Of a DNA stretch of 64,000 nt, positions 9,833-18,943 are shown one piece after another. Origin of the DNA: Brevundimonas sp. SGAir0440 (lineage in GTDB: Bacteria > Pseudomonadota > Alphaproteobacteria > Caulobacterales > Caulobacteraceae); NCBI RefSeq assembly GCF_005484585.1, contig NZ_CP039435.1, positions 1,488,001 through 1,552,000 on the forward strand, given 5' to 3'. A program made the position numbers and the translations under genes. The notes beneath the pieces are model-generated. The model ran no database searches. It had not been told where the DNA came from and saw nothing but the letters and a program-made list of their open reading frames with translations. Position 1 is the first letter of the stretch; every line of letters begins with the position of its first letter.

Positions 9833-10495
9833 TTAATCGACAACGCGATAGCGGCCGTACTGGTCGGGGCAGGTGCGGACGTAGCGGGTGTCCGTGCGAC
9901 CATCGGGCAGACGGATCTGGCTTTCAGCCAGACGGCATCCGTCTGAATTCTGATAGGATTCGACCGGGCGCGAACGGTCGTCGTAGTAGCCGCCACGGCT
10001 GTAGGCATAGTCGTCGCGACGATCGTAATCGTCGTAGCGATAGCCTTGGTCGCCGGCGTAGCGATCATCGTAATAGCCGTAGCTCGGTTGGCTGTAGCCT
10101 TGGGCGTAGTAGCCATTCGAGCCATAGCTGCTCTGATAGGTGCGGCAGGCGTCCGAGCTGGAACGACCGACCTGGGACCCGACGACAGCGCCGAGCACGC
10201 CGCCCAGGATGCTGCCTTCGGTGCGACGGCCGCGTGCGGCCAGTTGCGAGCCGATGACGGCGCCCGCGCCGCCGCCGATCACCGCGCCGGCGCCGGTGCG
10301 ACCTTGGCGCTCACGCGCGCAAGGATCGTAATAGCGGCCGCTGTTGTAATCATACGAGCGGCTGTAGGCGCCGGTGCCGTAGTTCTGGCTGTAGCCGCTG
10401 CCGTAATAGTTCTGGGCCGACGCCGTAAGCGGGGCGGCCGTGACGCCGAACGCCAGGGCGGCGACGGCGGCGATCGATGTTTTCGTGAGACGCAT
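9833..10495 (-). CDS. Exported Tyr/Gly-rich glycine-zipper protein
   Basis: The 220-residue product starts at the ATG at 10495 (MRLTKTSIAAVAALAFGVTA), a signal peptide cleaved near ASAQ; an earlier start would only lengthen the front of it. The mature protein has Tyr/Ser/Gly-rich stretches around a glycine-zipper block (GAGAVIGGGAGAVIGSQLAA and GGVLGAVVGSQVGRS). Such zippers form paired membrane-inserting helices in outer-envelope proteins. The C terminus (CRLAESQIRLPDGRTDTRYV) holds two conserved cysteines and resembles other small exported proteins of Caulobacterales. The location is probably periplasm or outer membrane; the function is unknown. Confidence 0.75.
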   Translation of the reverse strand: MRLTKTSIAAVAALAFGVTAAPLTASAQNYYGSGYSQNYGTGAYSRSYDYNSGRYYDPCARERQGRTGAGAVIGGGAGAVIGSQLAARGRRTEGSILGGVLGAVVGSQVGRSSSDACRTYQSSYGSNGYYAQGYSQPSYGYYDDRYAGDQGYRYDDYDRRDDYAYSRGGYYDDRSRPVESYQNSDGCRLAESQIRLPDGRTDTRYVRTCPDQYGRYRVVD

Positions 10496-10688
10496 TTTCC
10501 AACCCTCTGAGGACCGAACGGTTTCCGTCAAACGTTAACGGCAAAGCCTCGTGTCTCGTTGCACCAAGATTTACGACGGCGAAGCTGAACGGCGATTGAT
10601 CGGTTCGTTCATCTTCGTTCATGTTCAGCCGGTCGCGCTACGACCCCGCGGCTTGAGCGAAAGGGGACGCCCGGCTAGAAGCCGGCCG

Positions 10689-11933
10689 ATGGACATCTTC
10701 ACCATCGACCGCGTCGGCGGCCAGGGCGACGGCGTCGCCCAGACGCCATCCGGCCCGGTGTTCGCCGGTCTGACCTTGCCCGGCGAAACGGTGCGCGGAG
10801 TCGTCGTGGACGGGCGGCTGGAAGAGGTCGAGATCGTCTCGCCCAGCCCCGACCGGATCGCACCGGTCTCGCCTCAATATGGCGACTGTGGCGGCTGCTC
10901 GCTCCAGCATTGGTCGCAGGGGCCGTATCTGGACTGGAAACGAGAACAGGTGCGTCTGGCCTTGGCGCGCGAGCGGATCGAGACCGAGATCGAGGCGACG
11001 GTCGCGACCCCGCCGGCCAGTCGTCGCCGTTTGGCGCTTCATGCCCGTCGCACCGCGGATGGACGGGTTGTGCTGGGTTTCAAGGCGCGCCGCTCCTGGC
11101 GTCTGGTCGAGGTGAAGGCCTGCCCGGTCGCCGATCCCCGGATCGTAGCGGCCATTCCGGCGCTGACCCAAGTCGCGGCCGCCTTTTTCGAACATCCGAA
11201 GTCCGCGCCGACCCTGCACGTCACCTGGACCCTGTCGGGGCTGGACGTCGATGTGACCGGGGTCGAACGCCGCTCGGGCGGCGGCTTGTCGGCTGACGCC
11301 CAGATGCAGGCCATTCAGGCCGCGAACCGGGCCGATCTGGCGCGCCTCAGCCTGGCGGGCGACACCCTGGTGATGGCGCGCCAGCCCAAGGTGGGGTTCG
11401 GTCCTGCGACCGTGTCCCTGCCGGCGGGTGGATTTCTTCAGGCCGTGCCTCAGGCCGAGGCGGCGATGGTCTCTCGCGCGCTGACGGCGGTGAAGGGCGC
11501 CAAGAAGATCGCCGATCTGTTCTGCGGTGCGGGGACCTTCACCTTCCCATTGGCCACGGTCGCGCCGGTGATCGCAGCCGACGCGTCAAAGCCCGGCATC
11601 GATGCGCTGAAGGCCGCCGTGGGTTCGGCGAAGGGCATGAAGGCCATCACGGCCGAGGCGCGCGATCTGTTTCGACGGCCGATGAATCCCTATGACCTGA
11701 AAGGATGCGACGCCATCGTGTTTGATCCGCCGCGGGCTGGCGCGATCGACCAGACGGCTCAGATCGCGGACACCAAGGCCGGCGTCGTCGTGGGCGTGTC
11801 GTGCAATCCTCAGACCTTTGCGCGTGATGCGCGGGTGCTGATCGACGCCGGTTTCCGCCTGGAGACGGTGACGCCGGTGGATCAGTTCCTCTGGTCCTCG
11901 CACGTCGAACTGGTGGGGGTTTTCAAACGATGA
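10689..11933 (+). CDS. RumA-like 23S rRNA (uracil-C5)-methyltransferase
   Basis: The 414-residue product starts at the ATG at 10689 (MDIFTIDRVGGQGDGVAQTP), where the TRAM-like N terminus begins. The iron-sulfur motif is YGDCGGCSLQHWSQGPYLDW, with its remaining Cys ligand in KACPVADPR. The SAM-binding motif is DLFCGAGTFTFPLATVAPVI, and the catalytic Cys is in GVSCNPQTFARDARVL. These are hallmarks of the RlmC/RlmD/TrmA group that makes 5-methyluridine. The exact uridine cannot be told from sequence. The gene overlaps the next one by ATGA, so the two form an operon. Confidence 0.9.
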   Translation: MDIFTIDRVGGQGDGVAQTPSGPVFAGLTLPGETVRGVVVDGRLEEVEIVSPSPDRIAPVSPQYGDCGGCSLQHWSQGPYLDWKREQVRLALARERIETEIEATVATPPASRRRLALHARRTADGRVVLGFKARRSWRLVEVKACPVADPRIVAAIPALTQVAAAFFEHPKSAPTLHVTWTLSGLDVDVTGVERRSGGGLSADAQMQAIQAANRADLARLSLAGDTLVMARQPKVGFGPATVSLPAGGFLQAVPQAEAAMVSRALTAVKGAKKIADLFCGAGTFTFPLATVAPVIAADASKPGIDALKAAVGSAKGMKAITAEARDLFRRPMNPYDLKGCDAIVFDPPRAGAIDQTAQIADTKAGVVVGVSCNPQTFARDARVLIDAGFRLETVTPVDQFLWSSHVELVGVFKR

Positions 11934-12331
11934 TCTTGGACGACACGAGCGAAGAAGACGGCGGCGGTTTCGACGCCGACGACTGGATGCGGCTGACACC
12001 GTTCACGGGCGCTGTGGCGACGCTGGACGACGTTCAGGCCCGACGCGCCGTCTTCGCCTTGGGCGACACCGACGATCCGCGTCCCATCGTCATGGACCTG
12101 CCCCAGCCGGTCATCTGGTGGGAAGAGGACGGTGAACAGGCGGCTGTGGCCGTTCAGGCCGAAAGCCATCTGGGCGCCGATGGCGAGGAGATGGAAATCC
12201 TGGGTCTGATCTTGCCGGACGGCGAGGGCGCGGTGGCCCTGATGGAGGACGTCGATCTGGTCGATGACACCGACCCCACCTGGCGCGATCTGGTCACGCG
12301 CGCCATCGATCCATCGGCGGCGGACGACTAA
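11930..12331 (+). CDS. Small acidic protein of unknown function
   Basis: The 133-residue product starts at an ATG overlapping the stop codon of the rRNA methyltransferase gene, so translation is coupled. It is strongly acidic (runs such as DDTSEEDGGGFDADDW and EDVDLVDDTDPTWRDL), has no Cys and no membrane segment, and carries no domain that I recognise. Its conserved placement behind the methyltransferase would be worth comparing across genomes, but no role is claimed. Confidence 0.7.
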   Translation: MILDDTSEEDGGGFDADDWMRLTPFTGAVATLDDVQARRAVFALGDTDDPRPIVMDLPQPVIWWEEDGEQAAVAVQAESHLGADGEEMEILGLILPDGEGAVALMEDVDLVDDTDPTWRDLVTRAIDPSAADD

Positions 12332-13170
12332 TTCAGAGCTGCGCCGACGCGAGTAACGAAATCAGGCTGCGAGGGGATGTCGCCGTGGCCTGCTCTCGCG
12401 AACACAAGACGCTCGACGTTCACGCCTCTTGCCCGAAGATCATGAGCAAGTTTGCGGCTGAGTACGGGCGGCAGGGTCGTATCGCGAGAGGCTTCCAGCA
12501 CGACGACCTTGCCTGAATAGCCGTCCAGCGTCGCGGGCACATCCACTGCGGTCAGGGGCTCGGCCAGCTGAACGTGGACGATCGGTCGCCACAGACCCAC
12601 CATTGAGTCAACCGCGGCGCGGGCGGTCGGCGTGGTCGCCTCCAGCACCAAGGCGTCGGCGCGGATGAGGCGCGCGGCCTCGGCGCAGATCGGGCCACCC
12701 AGGGAATGCCCCCAGGCGATCAGCCTGCGGCCTTCAGCGTCGGCCTGGGCGCGGGCGGTCGCCGCGATGACTTCGCCGGCATCCCTGTAGGTCGCGAAGC
12801 TGGCCTGCCCCGGCGTATCACCGGAGCCGGGATAGTCGAACATCAGCACATCGCCGAACGGCGCGAGTTCGGTCGCAACCCGCGCGCCCGAAACACCACG
12901 ACGGAACAGATTGCCCCCGCAATACAGGATCAGCGGCGCGTCGGCGCGTCCAGTCCGCACGCGGGTTGCAGCGACAGCGCCTCCCGCAAAAGGCAGCGAT
13001 AGGGTTTCAGCCCCAGGAATGGCGGGGCCGGGAGCCAAAATCAGCTTCTCCGCCTGAACCCGCGTGTCGGGATAGAAGAACTGCCCTTCAGGCACACTGA
13101 CGGTTAGGCAGCCGGCCAGGCTGGTGGACAGGCCAATGGCGGCAGCAGTCGCCGACAGACGTTTGATCAT
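12328..13170 (-). CDS. Lipoprotein alpha/beta hydrolase
   Basis: The product is 280 residues from the ATG at 13170. It starts with MIKRLSATAAAIGLSTSLAG followed by Cys, a lipoprotein signal with lipobox LAGC. It has the alpha/beta hydrolase nucleophile elbow GHSLGG, an oxyanion strand PLILYCGGNLF, an acidic residue after the fold centre (VVLEASRDTTLPP) and a late His (FARAGHGDIP). The catalytic triad therefore appears complete. It is probably attached to a membrane by its lipid; the substrate is unknown. Its stop overlaps the end of the convergent acidic-protein gene by four bases. Confidence 0.85.
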   Translation of the reverse strand: MIKRLSATAAAIGLSTSLAGCLTVSVPEGQFFYPDTRVQAEKLILAPGPAIPGAETLSLPFAGGAVAATRVRTGRADAPLILYCGGNLFRRGVSGARVATELAPFGDVLMFDYPGSGDTPGQASFATYRDAGEVIAATARAQADAEGRRLIAWGHSLGGPICAEAARLIRADALVLEATTPTARAAVDSMVGLWRPIVHVQLAEPLTAVDVPATLDGYSGKVVVLEASRDTTLPPVLSRKLAHDLRARGVNVERLVFARAGHGDIPSQPDFVTRVGAALN

Positions 13171-13213
13171 GACATCCCCCAAGGATTTGCGACGCTAAAC
13201 CGAAGGCGGTTGA

Positions 13214-14083
13214 TCAGGCAATCTTGTCGAGCGGCGGATCGAACAGATCCATCTGAGGCCGGGCGTCGGCGGGGACGCGGAACTGGGTTTCGTCCAGCAG
13301 GCGGTGCGGGGTGTCGAGGCCGTAGCGTTTGACGGCGGTCTTGAACCGCGTTCCGATCAGTTCGGCGACGGGGCCGGTCCCCTTCATGCGCTGGGACCAG
13401 TCGGCGTCATAATCCTTGCCGCCGCGCGTCTGGCGGATCAGGGACATGACGCGGGCGGCGCGATCCGGGCGGGCGTCGGCCAGCCATTCCCGAAACAGAT
13501 CCTTGATCTCAAGCGGCAGACGGAGGGTGACATACATGGCCCGCGTGGCCCCGGCCTTGGCGGCGGCTTCCAGTATGGCTTCCAGTTCGTGATCGTTCAG
13601 ACCGGGAATGACGGGGGCGAACCCGACCCCGACCGGACAACCGGCGTCCGCGAGGCGGCTGATCGCCTCCAACCGTTTGGCGGGGGTAGAGGCGCGGGGC
13701 TCCATCGCCCGCGCCAGACCACGATCCAGTGTGGTGATGGAGACGAAGGCGGAGGCCAGTCCCGCCTTGCCCATCGGGCCCAAAATGTCGGCGTCGCGCG
13801 CGACCAACACCGACTTGGTGATGATGCTGAATGGGTGATTGAACCGCTGCATGACCTCCAGGATCGAGCGCGTCGATTTCAGATCACGTTCGACCGGCTG
13901 ATAGGGGTCGGTGTTGCCGCCTATGTGGATGCGCTTGCATCGGTATCGGGGTGCGAGGAACGCCTGTTCCAGCAGACTTGCGGCCTGGGGCTTGAAGAAG
14001 ATCCGGCTCTCGAAATCCAGGCCCGGGGATAGGCCCATCCAGGCATGGGACGGACGGGCGTAACAGTAGATGCAGACGTGTTC
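13214..14083 (-). pseudogene. Radical SAM protein (PA0069/Rv2578c family), 3' part cut off by the prophage
   Basis: From the prophage junction the frame reads EHVCIYCYARPSHAWMGLSP and continues to the normal end (PQMDLFDPPLDKIA). The last two cysteines of the CX3CX2C cluster motif are here; the first Cys and everything N-terminal lie beyond the prophage at 63860-64000. Downstream features of the family are intact (IHIGGNTDPYQPVERDLKST, SIITKSVLVARDADIL, PVGVGFAPVIPGLND). In the phage sequence just before the junction the frame hits a TGA, so only an internal ATG at 14038 could start translation, and any product would lack the cluster. The gene is thus broken in the lysogen and would be restored by excision. 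Confidence 0.93.
14079..14083. other. Left attachment site attL core
   Basis: The bases TGTTC are the only stretch shared between the left and right host-phage junctions at matching positions in the radical SAM gene. A very short identity with a central GT-type dinucleotide is normal for large serine integrases. The phage-side arm here reads ACCGGTTCATTTCC, and the arm at the other end contains GAGAACCGGTTAGC, which may be parts of the attP half-sites. Confidence 0.85.
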
Positions 14084-15030
14084 ACCGGTTCATTTCCTTC
14101 TGCTGCGGTCTTGGCCGGGTGCCTACGGTAGCCTTCCGATGCCCGGTTGCCCGGAACGATTGGAATAGAACAGAAAGAGAACATCAGGGCAAGGCGCGGG
14201 TTCGTCCGGTCGGGCAGGGCACGTCCATTTTTGACGTAGCCCTTCCTCCGTCGTGACCTTATCCGCCGAAGTTGCTTCGGATGTTAGTTCCGGGCTTCGA
14301 CAGTGTGCCGGTCGAACTTCGGCTTTGTTGCGGACGCTGTGTTGGTCGTTGCGTTGGTCGCTTCGTCAATGCCAACGACTGCGTGCAACGAGTTGCAATT
14401 AACTTCAATTCGTCACTTCGGACGCCAGCATTGCAATCAACTTCATCGTCAGTTCGTTAATGTGCGGGTTATCGTTATCCAAATCCATGTGCATGGTGGT
14501 GTTTAGATACGTCAGAATGACGTTGATTAGGTCGTGCTTGATGCGGCGTAGAATGCATATACTTTCACTTTCAGTTTGAAAGTTCGTCAACCGAATGCGT
14601 GGACAGTCACGACCTGTTGTTCGTCCACAGGAATACTGCGAGACCCCCTTGTGGCGGGGCCTGAAACATGCTTTACGTCTTGGGTCGGGCGCGCTCGGCA
14701 AACAGCCCCCGCACCGAAAGGAACGAGGGCTGATCTGAATGCCAAATCCACCGCCGAGGCCCGGTTGCAACGGGCCGAAGCAGAAGGGAGGGTCACCACA
14801 TGTGGTGCGCCGTTAGGATATGAGCGGGGCGGTCCTTACGGGGGCCGCCCTTTCTCTGTTATGGCGCAGATGGTTCGGGAAGTCACGCACAAAGTTCGAC
14901 GCGGCACATTCGAATAATGACGTGCGACAGCCGTTCGGGTATCTTGACTAAATAGAAGTATAGGAACGGCTTGGGGCCAATCCACAGAGTTTCGGACTGT
15001 TGGTCGCTCGTTGCACGGGCGCGTGTCTGA
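14084..15030. other. Prophage left-end stretch without a convincing gene
   Basis: About 950 bases follow attL. Open frames here are short, overlap each other on both strands and have poor starts. The most protein-like is a minus-strand tail ending near 14405 (reading LINVILTYLNTTMHMDLDND), with no good start codon. A short hairpin CCGAAGTTGCTTCGG occurs near 14266, and a terminator lies at 14827-14853. A TAAATA occurs at 14949-14954, about 80 bases before the strong terminator at 15031. A short untranslated transcript is possible but not shown. Confidence 0.5.
14827..14853 (+). terminator. Terminator in the prophage left end
   Basis: A 9-bp GC-rich stem (GGGCGGTCC with GGGCCGCCC, one G-U pair) is followed by TTTCTCTG. 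It would end rightward transcription from the left-end stretch before any recognised gene. Confidence 0.6.
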
Positions 15031-15070
15031 AAGCCTCGGAAGGTGCCCCAAGCCCTTCCGAGGCTTTTTC
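15031..15070 (+). terminator. Strong rho-independent terminator
   Basis: A 13-bp stem (AAGCCTCGGAAGG with CCTTCCGAGGCTT) is followed by TTTTTC. No recognisable gene ends before it on the plus strand, so it may end a non-coding transcript or block read-through from the host side. Confidence 0.85.
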
Positions 15071-15084
15071 TATTTGTGGACCCC

Positions 15085-15339
15085 ATGACTACTTCGAACC
15101 GTAAAAATAAGCTGTCGCCCAAGCGCGACTTCTCCGACCGATCCAAGGCAAAGCCGTCCACGGCTGGCCAAGGTTTGTTCGCTGCGGAACTCGAAGCGAA
15201 ACACGGCAAGCCCGAGGCAAAAGAGAAAGTCCGGGGCGGTAAGCTGCGGGCGCGGTCTGGATCGGTGACCACCATCACCGGCGCAGAGGCTGCGGCCATC
15301 GCGGCGAAATATATGGCGGCTCAACCGGGCGCGCTGTAA
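15085..15339 (+). CDS. Small basic protein of unknown function
   Basis: The 84-residue product reads MTTSNRKNKLSPKRDFSDRS. It is rich in Lys and Arg at the N terminus and has an Ala-rich C terminus (TGAEAAAIAAKYMAAQPGAL). The frame also has an upstream start at 15043, but that lies inside the terminator hairpin, so the ATG at 15085 is preferred. The ribosome binding site is weak. No domain is recognised. The protein-like composition and isolation from other frames support a real gene; expression would need a promoter between the terminator and the start. Confidence 0.5.
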   Translation: MTTSNRKNKLSPKRDFSDRSKAKPSTAGQGLFAAELEAKHGKPEAKEKVRGGKLRARSGSVTTITGAEAAAIAAKYMAAQPGAL

Positions 15340-16135
15340 GGTCAGATTATCGGGTTTGTTGGTTCCCCAAAGACCACCTTGGCAAAGTTCATTGGCAACG
15401 ACATACGCTCAAGGGGTCTATAGTTGGTCACCCCTCCAACAAAACAGGACCGGGACTTTAGGCTGTGAAAGACCAGCCGCCTGACCGGGGCGATGAAGCC
15501 AGAGCGGGCTTAAGAGGTATACACCGGAAGGATGGCAAGGGGTCGCGCCCACCTACCTTCTGCGGCTCCCTCGGAATGTGACGGCCTGACCGTCGCGAAA
15601 GAGCTATTAGAAAGAAGACGTGCGCTGTCCACATGGTGACAACACGTCTGCTGAATCCCCTTGTTATTTTCCTTGCTCGGGGCAGCGCGGCGAGATGCAA
15701 ACTCGCTAACCGTTTTGTCGATAACGACCACCCGCCGGGCAACTACCTCGAAAAGATCACTGCGAACGCAAATCCCTTGGATGCCTACCGGACCCGCAAG
15801 GGATACCGGGGCAGTCGGACAGGAAGACCGCTTCACGGCTGGAATACAGGGAAACCGCCAGCCAAGCCCGCAAGGGCCTCTGGGGCGTAGGAAACCAAGT
15901 GCATGGAACTTGTAAGTCTCTCCCCCTCAAGGTTGCTTCGATTGTTGAAGTGATCTTGGGGGGGAGAAAACTGTGTCTGGCATGGATTATTGCACTTCAG
16001 AGAATTGCTTGAAGTGGATGATCTGAAGATTGAACAAAGCAGAACGAAGCGACGGAGCGAAGGCTTGCCGAAGCGAACGCGCAAGTGATGCCGGTGGGCG
16101 CCAAGCCCGCCGACACACACCTTCCGCTAACCTGA
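15340..16135. other. Stretch of about 800 bases with no convincing gene
   Basis: Several open frames of 85-108 codons overlap one another on both strands (around 15460-15890), and none has a convincing start or a known domain. One plus-strand frame from 15633 ends in a basic tail (NTGKPPAKPARASGA) and cannot be excluded. A GC-rich hairpin (GGTGGGC-GCCAA-GCCCGCC, near 16091-16108) lies just beyond the stop of the minus-strand gene that ends at 16136 and may act as its terminator. Confidence 0.45.
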
Positions 16136-16969
16136 TTAGTCTTCCGAAGTCTGCGATCTGTCCGTGATTGCCAGTGGAGCCGACTTCGTTGTCATGGGAG
16201 TGAGTTGGATGCGGCTCATCCAGTCAGTCGCCTCCGCAGTGGCTTCCGCCATGTCTTTCAAGACCGAGTGGGCTGGTCCGTCGAGAGCATCGTAAGTGGC
16301 CGTGACGCCACCGGGTATCGTGAGGACTTGCGCCATCAGCCATGCCGTCCTCATGACGTTGATGCTACCTCTACCGTTCAATTCATCTTCGATCTCTTGC
16401 AGCTTACGAAGCATGTCCTTCTTTTTGGACGGCTTCAGGGTCGAGTTTTCGATTTGCTCGCGCACCCGCTGGAAATCGGACTTCAGCTTTTTGGCTGCTT
16501 TCGCGGTGACCAAAATCCGGGTCTCCGCTTGCCTCTTACGCAACGCCGCTTTCGTGCGGGCGTGGAACAGATTCAGCTTCGCATCAAAAGCATCAGCATC
16601 GGTTTCTTGGAAATCGGACCAACCTTTTATTTCGTCGTCTTCAAACTCGGTGACCTCCTCTGCTTTGGCCGCGCCAAGCAGAGCGGTTTGTATTTCGTAG
16701 CGAAGATACAGAACGCTGGATGAGTTGACGCCATACTCTTCACGGGCGTTGGCAATCCGAGGCTCGATATTCAGTTTGGCAATGTCGAGTAGTCGCACAA
16801 AGCGTTCGTCAGGGTCGTCGCCGAGCGCGTCCCAATCTTCGTCCTTGATAAGGTCGTTAAGCTTCATCCAGATTTCATGAACGGGTTCGCCGATCATGTC
16901 GAGATATGACCGGCCACTCAACTCGACTTCTGACCGGCCCAAAGCACCCCCGCCGATAAATACCTGCAA
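16136..16969 (-). CDS. Minus-strand protein of unknown function upstream of terminase
   Basis: The product is up to 277 residues from a TTG at 16969, or 253 from the ATG at 16897; neither has a strong ribosome binding site. It is acidic in the first half and has a charged coiled-coil region (AALRKRQAETRILVTAKAAK, through DFQRVREQIENSTLKPSKKK). It is followed by a mildly hydrophobic stretch (NVMRTAWLMAQVLTIPGGVT). I do not recognise the family. It faces away from the terminase genes, alone on its strand, with lower G+C than its neighbours. This is the usual position of a lysogenically expressed accessory gene, so a role in superinfection exclusion or defence is possible but unproven. Confidence 0.65.
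   Translation of the reverse strand: MQVFIGGGALGRSEVELSGRSYLDMIGEPVHEIWMKLNDLIKDEDWDALGDDPDERFVRLLDIAKLNIEPRIANAREEYGVNSSSVLYLRYEIQTALLGAAKAEEVTEFEDDEIKGWSDFQETDADAFDAKLNLFHARTKAALRKRQAETRILVTAKAAKKLKSDFQRVREQIENSTLKPSKKKDMLRKLQEIEDELNGRGSINVMRTAWLMAQVLTIPGGVTATYDALDGPAHSVLKDMAEATAEATDWMSRIQLTPMTTKSAPLAITDRSQTSED
16957..16962 (+). promoter_or_regulatory. TAAATA late-promoter-like box before the terminase genes
   Basis: GCCGATAAATACC lies 30 bases before the terS ATG, leaving room for the ribosome binding site GGAGGG. There is no -35 box. It belongs to the recurrent motif described in the findings. Confidence 0.6.
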
Positions 16970-16992
16970 ACCAAATGCAGGAGGGTTTCCGC

Positions 16993-17409
16993 ATGGCTGG
17001 AAATCACGGGGGCGCCCGACCCGGCGCGGGTCGCAAGCCCGGCTCTACCAACAGCGCAAATTCAGCTTCCAAGATTCGGGAGCGCATCACCGAGCAGCAC
17101 GCCGCGCTGAAGAACGCCGACACCGGACAGCCCTTGTTCGATGACGACGTGCTGAACAGCGACCCGCTTTCGACCATCGAACTGTATCGCAAGGTGCACC
17201 TTCAGGACTTCGCCTCGAATGGCGACATCGGCGCGCTGAAGGAAGCCATGATGGCCGCTCGCGAGGCGGCCCCATACTTCCACGCGAAGCGTCAGAGCAT
17301 CGTCCAAGAGAACATCAATACGAACCCCGCAGAGGAAAAGACCGAAGCGGAACTGATGGCCGACGTTTTCGGCTCAACCGCGCGTCCGAATGTCGAACGC
17401 CCTAACTGA
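16993..17409 (+). CDS. Terminase small subunit
   Basis: The 138-residue product starts at the ATG at 16993 after a good site (CAGGAGGG). The opening AGNHGGARPGAGRKPGSTNS is typical of small terminase and terminase-associated DNA-binding proteins of tailed phages. A helical region follows (SKIRERITEQHAALKNADTG). The small subunit recognises the phage DNA packaging site and loads the motor. It overlaps the large subunit gene by 20 bases, the usual terS-terL arrangement. Residues 90-138 are acidic and probably contact the large subunit. Confidence 0.8.
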   Translation: MAGNHGGARPGAGRKPGSTNSANSASKIRERITEQHAALKNADTGQPLFDDDVLNSDPLSTIELYRKVHLQDFASNGDIGALKEAMMAAREAAPYFHAKRQSIVQENINTNPAEEKTEAELMADVFGSTARPNVERPN

Positions 17410-18916
17410 TAAGCAGCTTGATCAGCTTCGATCCGCGCGTGACCCCGAGTTCCTGAAGACCCTGACGGCGGACCAGCGGGCCGCCCTGAAGGTGCTGCAT
17501 AAGCGCGCCCTCAAGCAGGACTTGGAGTATTTCGCAGAGAGCGTCGCCCCGGCCTTCGTCAAAGACCACGAGGACGCGACCCCGGCCCGACATCACCGCC
17601 TGATGCTTCATCACCTGAAGCGCGTGGCGTCGGGCGAGTGTCGGCGCCTGATGATCTTCTGCCCGCCGGGCGTGGCGAAATCGACCTACGGCGTGCGGAT
17701 TTTCACGCCGTTCTATCTGGCCAATAACCCCAAGACCAAGGCCATCGTCACATCGTCCAGCCAAAAGCTGGCGTGGCAACACAGCGACTGGATCAAGTCG
17801 CTGCTGAATATGAACGCCGATGCCCTCGGGACGAAGGCGGTCAACGATAGCCGTGAACTCTGGAATACCGACAACGGCTGCGAACTTCTGGCCGTATCGT
17901 CTGGCCAAGCCTTTCAGGGCTTCCGCGCCGATCTGGCGTTCATTGACGACCCGGTCGGCGGAATCGAGGACGTGAAGTCCGACCAGCTTCGCGACAACCT
18001 TTGGGAATGGTTCAACGCCAACCTGCTTGGTCGTGTCACGCCCTCGGGGCGGATCGTCATCATCATGACGCGCTGGCACGACGACGACTTGGCCGGGCGC
18101 CTGATCAAGCTGGCGAAGGATAGCGGCGACGATCAAGACTGGACCGTGCTTTCGCTCCCCGCGATCTGGGAAGAGGAAGAGGAAGAGGACGAACCGGAAT
18201 GGCCCAAGGGCCTCGGTCGGACCCACGGCGAACTGATCTGGCCGGGCTACCAGACCGCCGATTTCTACAAAGAGAAGCGGCGAGGGGACGAATTCACCTT
18301 TCAAGCGATGTATCAGTGCAACCCGCTTCCGCCGGGAGGTGCTGTCTTCCGCGCCAACCTGCTGAAGCCGGTCGATGCTGCGTCTGCCCATGTCCGCAAG
18401 GTCGTTCGGGCTTGGGACTTGGCGGCGACAACCAAACGCGGCTCTGACTGGACGGTCGGGGTCAAGATGCAGTTGGACAACCGGGGCCAATACACCATCC
18501 TCGATGTCGTCAGGATCAAGGGCGGCCCGGAAGAGGTCCGCAGCACCATCCTGAACACCGCCGCAGCCGATGGCCGGGGCGTCTACATCTCCCTACCAAA
18601 AGACCCCGGACAGGCGGGCGTCGCACAGGTTCGCGATTTCACCAACGCGCTGGCTGGCTACGTCGTGGAAGCGACCCCCGAGACAGGTTCGAAGGTTGAC
18701 CGCGCGCGGCCCTATGCAGCGCAGATGAACGCCGAAAACGTCTCGATGATCGTGGCGCCGTGGAACAAGGATTTCACCGACGAACACGCGGGCTTCCCGA
18801 ACCTGAAGCATGACGACCAAGTGGACGCGGCCTCCCGCGCCTTCGGTTGTTTGCTGGATTTGCCCGCTTTCGTGCAAAAGCCAACATGGAGCTACAGTAA
18901 AGGGATGGGTCGGTAA
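17390..18916 (+). CDS. Terminase large subunit
   Basis: The 508-residue product is the ATP-driven DNA packaging motor and nuclease. Walker A is MIFCPPGVAKSTYGVRIFTP and Walker B is ADLAFIDDPVGG. The coupling region is RIVIIMTRWHDDDLAGRLIK. The RNase H-like nuclease domain has VRAWDLAATTKRGSDWTVGV with its first Asp, and the late metal-binding pair in LKHDDQVDAASRAFG. The length and motif order match large terminases of myoviruses. It is the last gene of the short leftmost structural operon. Unusually, portal does not follow; a 12.8-kb accessory block lies between. Confidence 0.95.
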   Translation: MSNALTDKQLDQLRSARDPEFLKTLTADQRAALKVLHKRALKQDLEYFAESVAPAFVKDHEDATPARHHRLMLHHLKRVASGECRRLMIFCPPGVAKSTYGVRIFTPFYLANNPKTKAIVTSSSQKLAWQHSDWIKSLLNMNADALGTKAVNDSRELWNTDNGCELLAVSSGQAFQGFRADLAFIDDPVGGIEDVKSDQLRDNLWEWFNANLLGRVTPSGRIVIIMTRWHDDDLAGRLIKLAKDSGDDQDWTVLSLPAIWEEEEEEDEPEWPKGLGRTHGELIWPGYQTADFYKEKRRGDEFTFQAMYQCNPLPPGGAVFRANLLKPVDAASAHVRKVVRAWDLAATTKRGSDWTVGVKMQLDNRGQYTILDVVRIKGGPEEVRSTILNTAAADGRGVYISLPKDPGQAGVAQVRDFTNALAGYVVEATPETGSKVDRARPYAAQMNAENVSMIVAPWNKDFTDEHAGFPNLKHDDQVDAASRAFGCLLDLPAFVQKPTWSYSKGMGR

Positions 18917-18943
18917 GAGTGGGTGTCGCGAGTATTAGGGATT

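Noticed and set aside
14576..14917. Plus-strand frame of 113 codons in the prophage left end
   Set aside because: It runs through a terminator hairpin at 14827-14853 and has no protein-like core.
15460..15890. Group I or II intron in the gene-poor left-end region
   Set aside because: I looked for the conserved core pairings and for flanking exon sequence of an interrupted gene and could not identify either.
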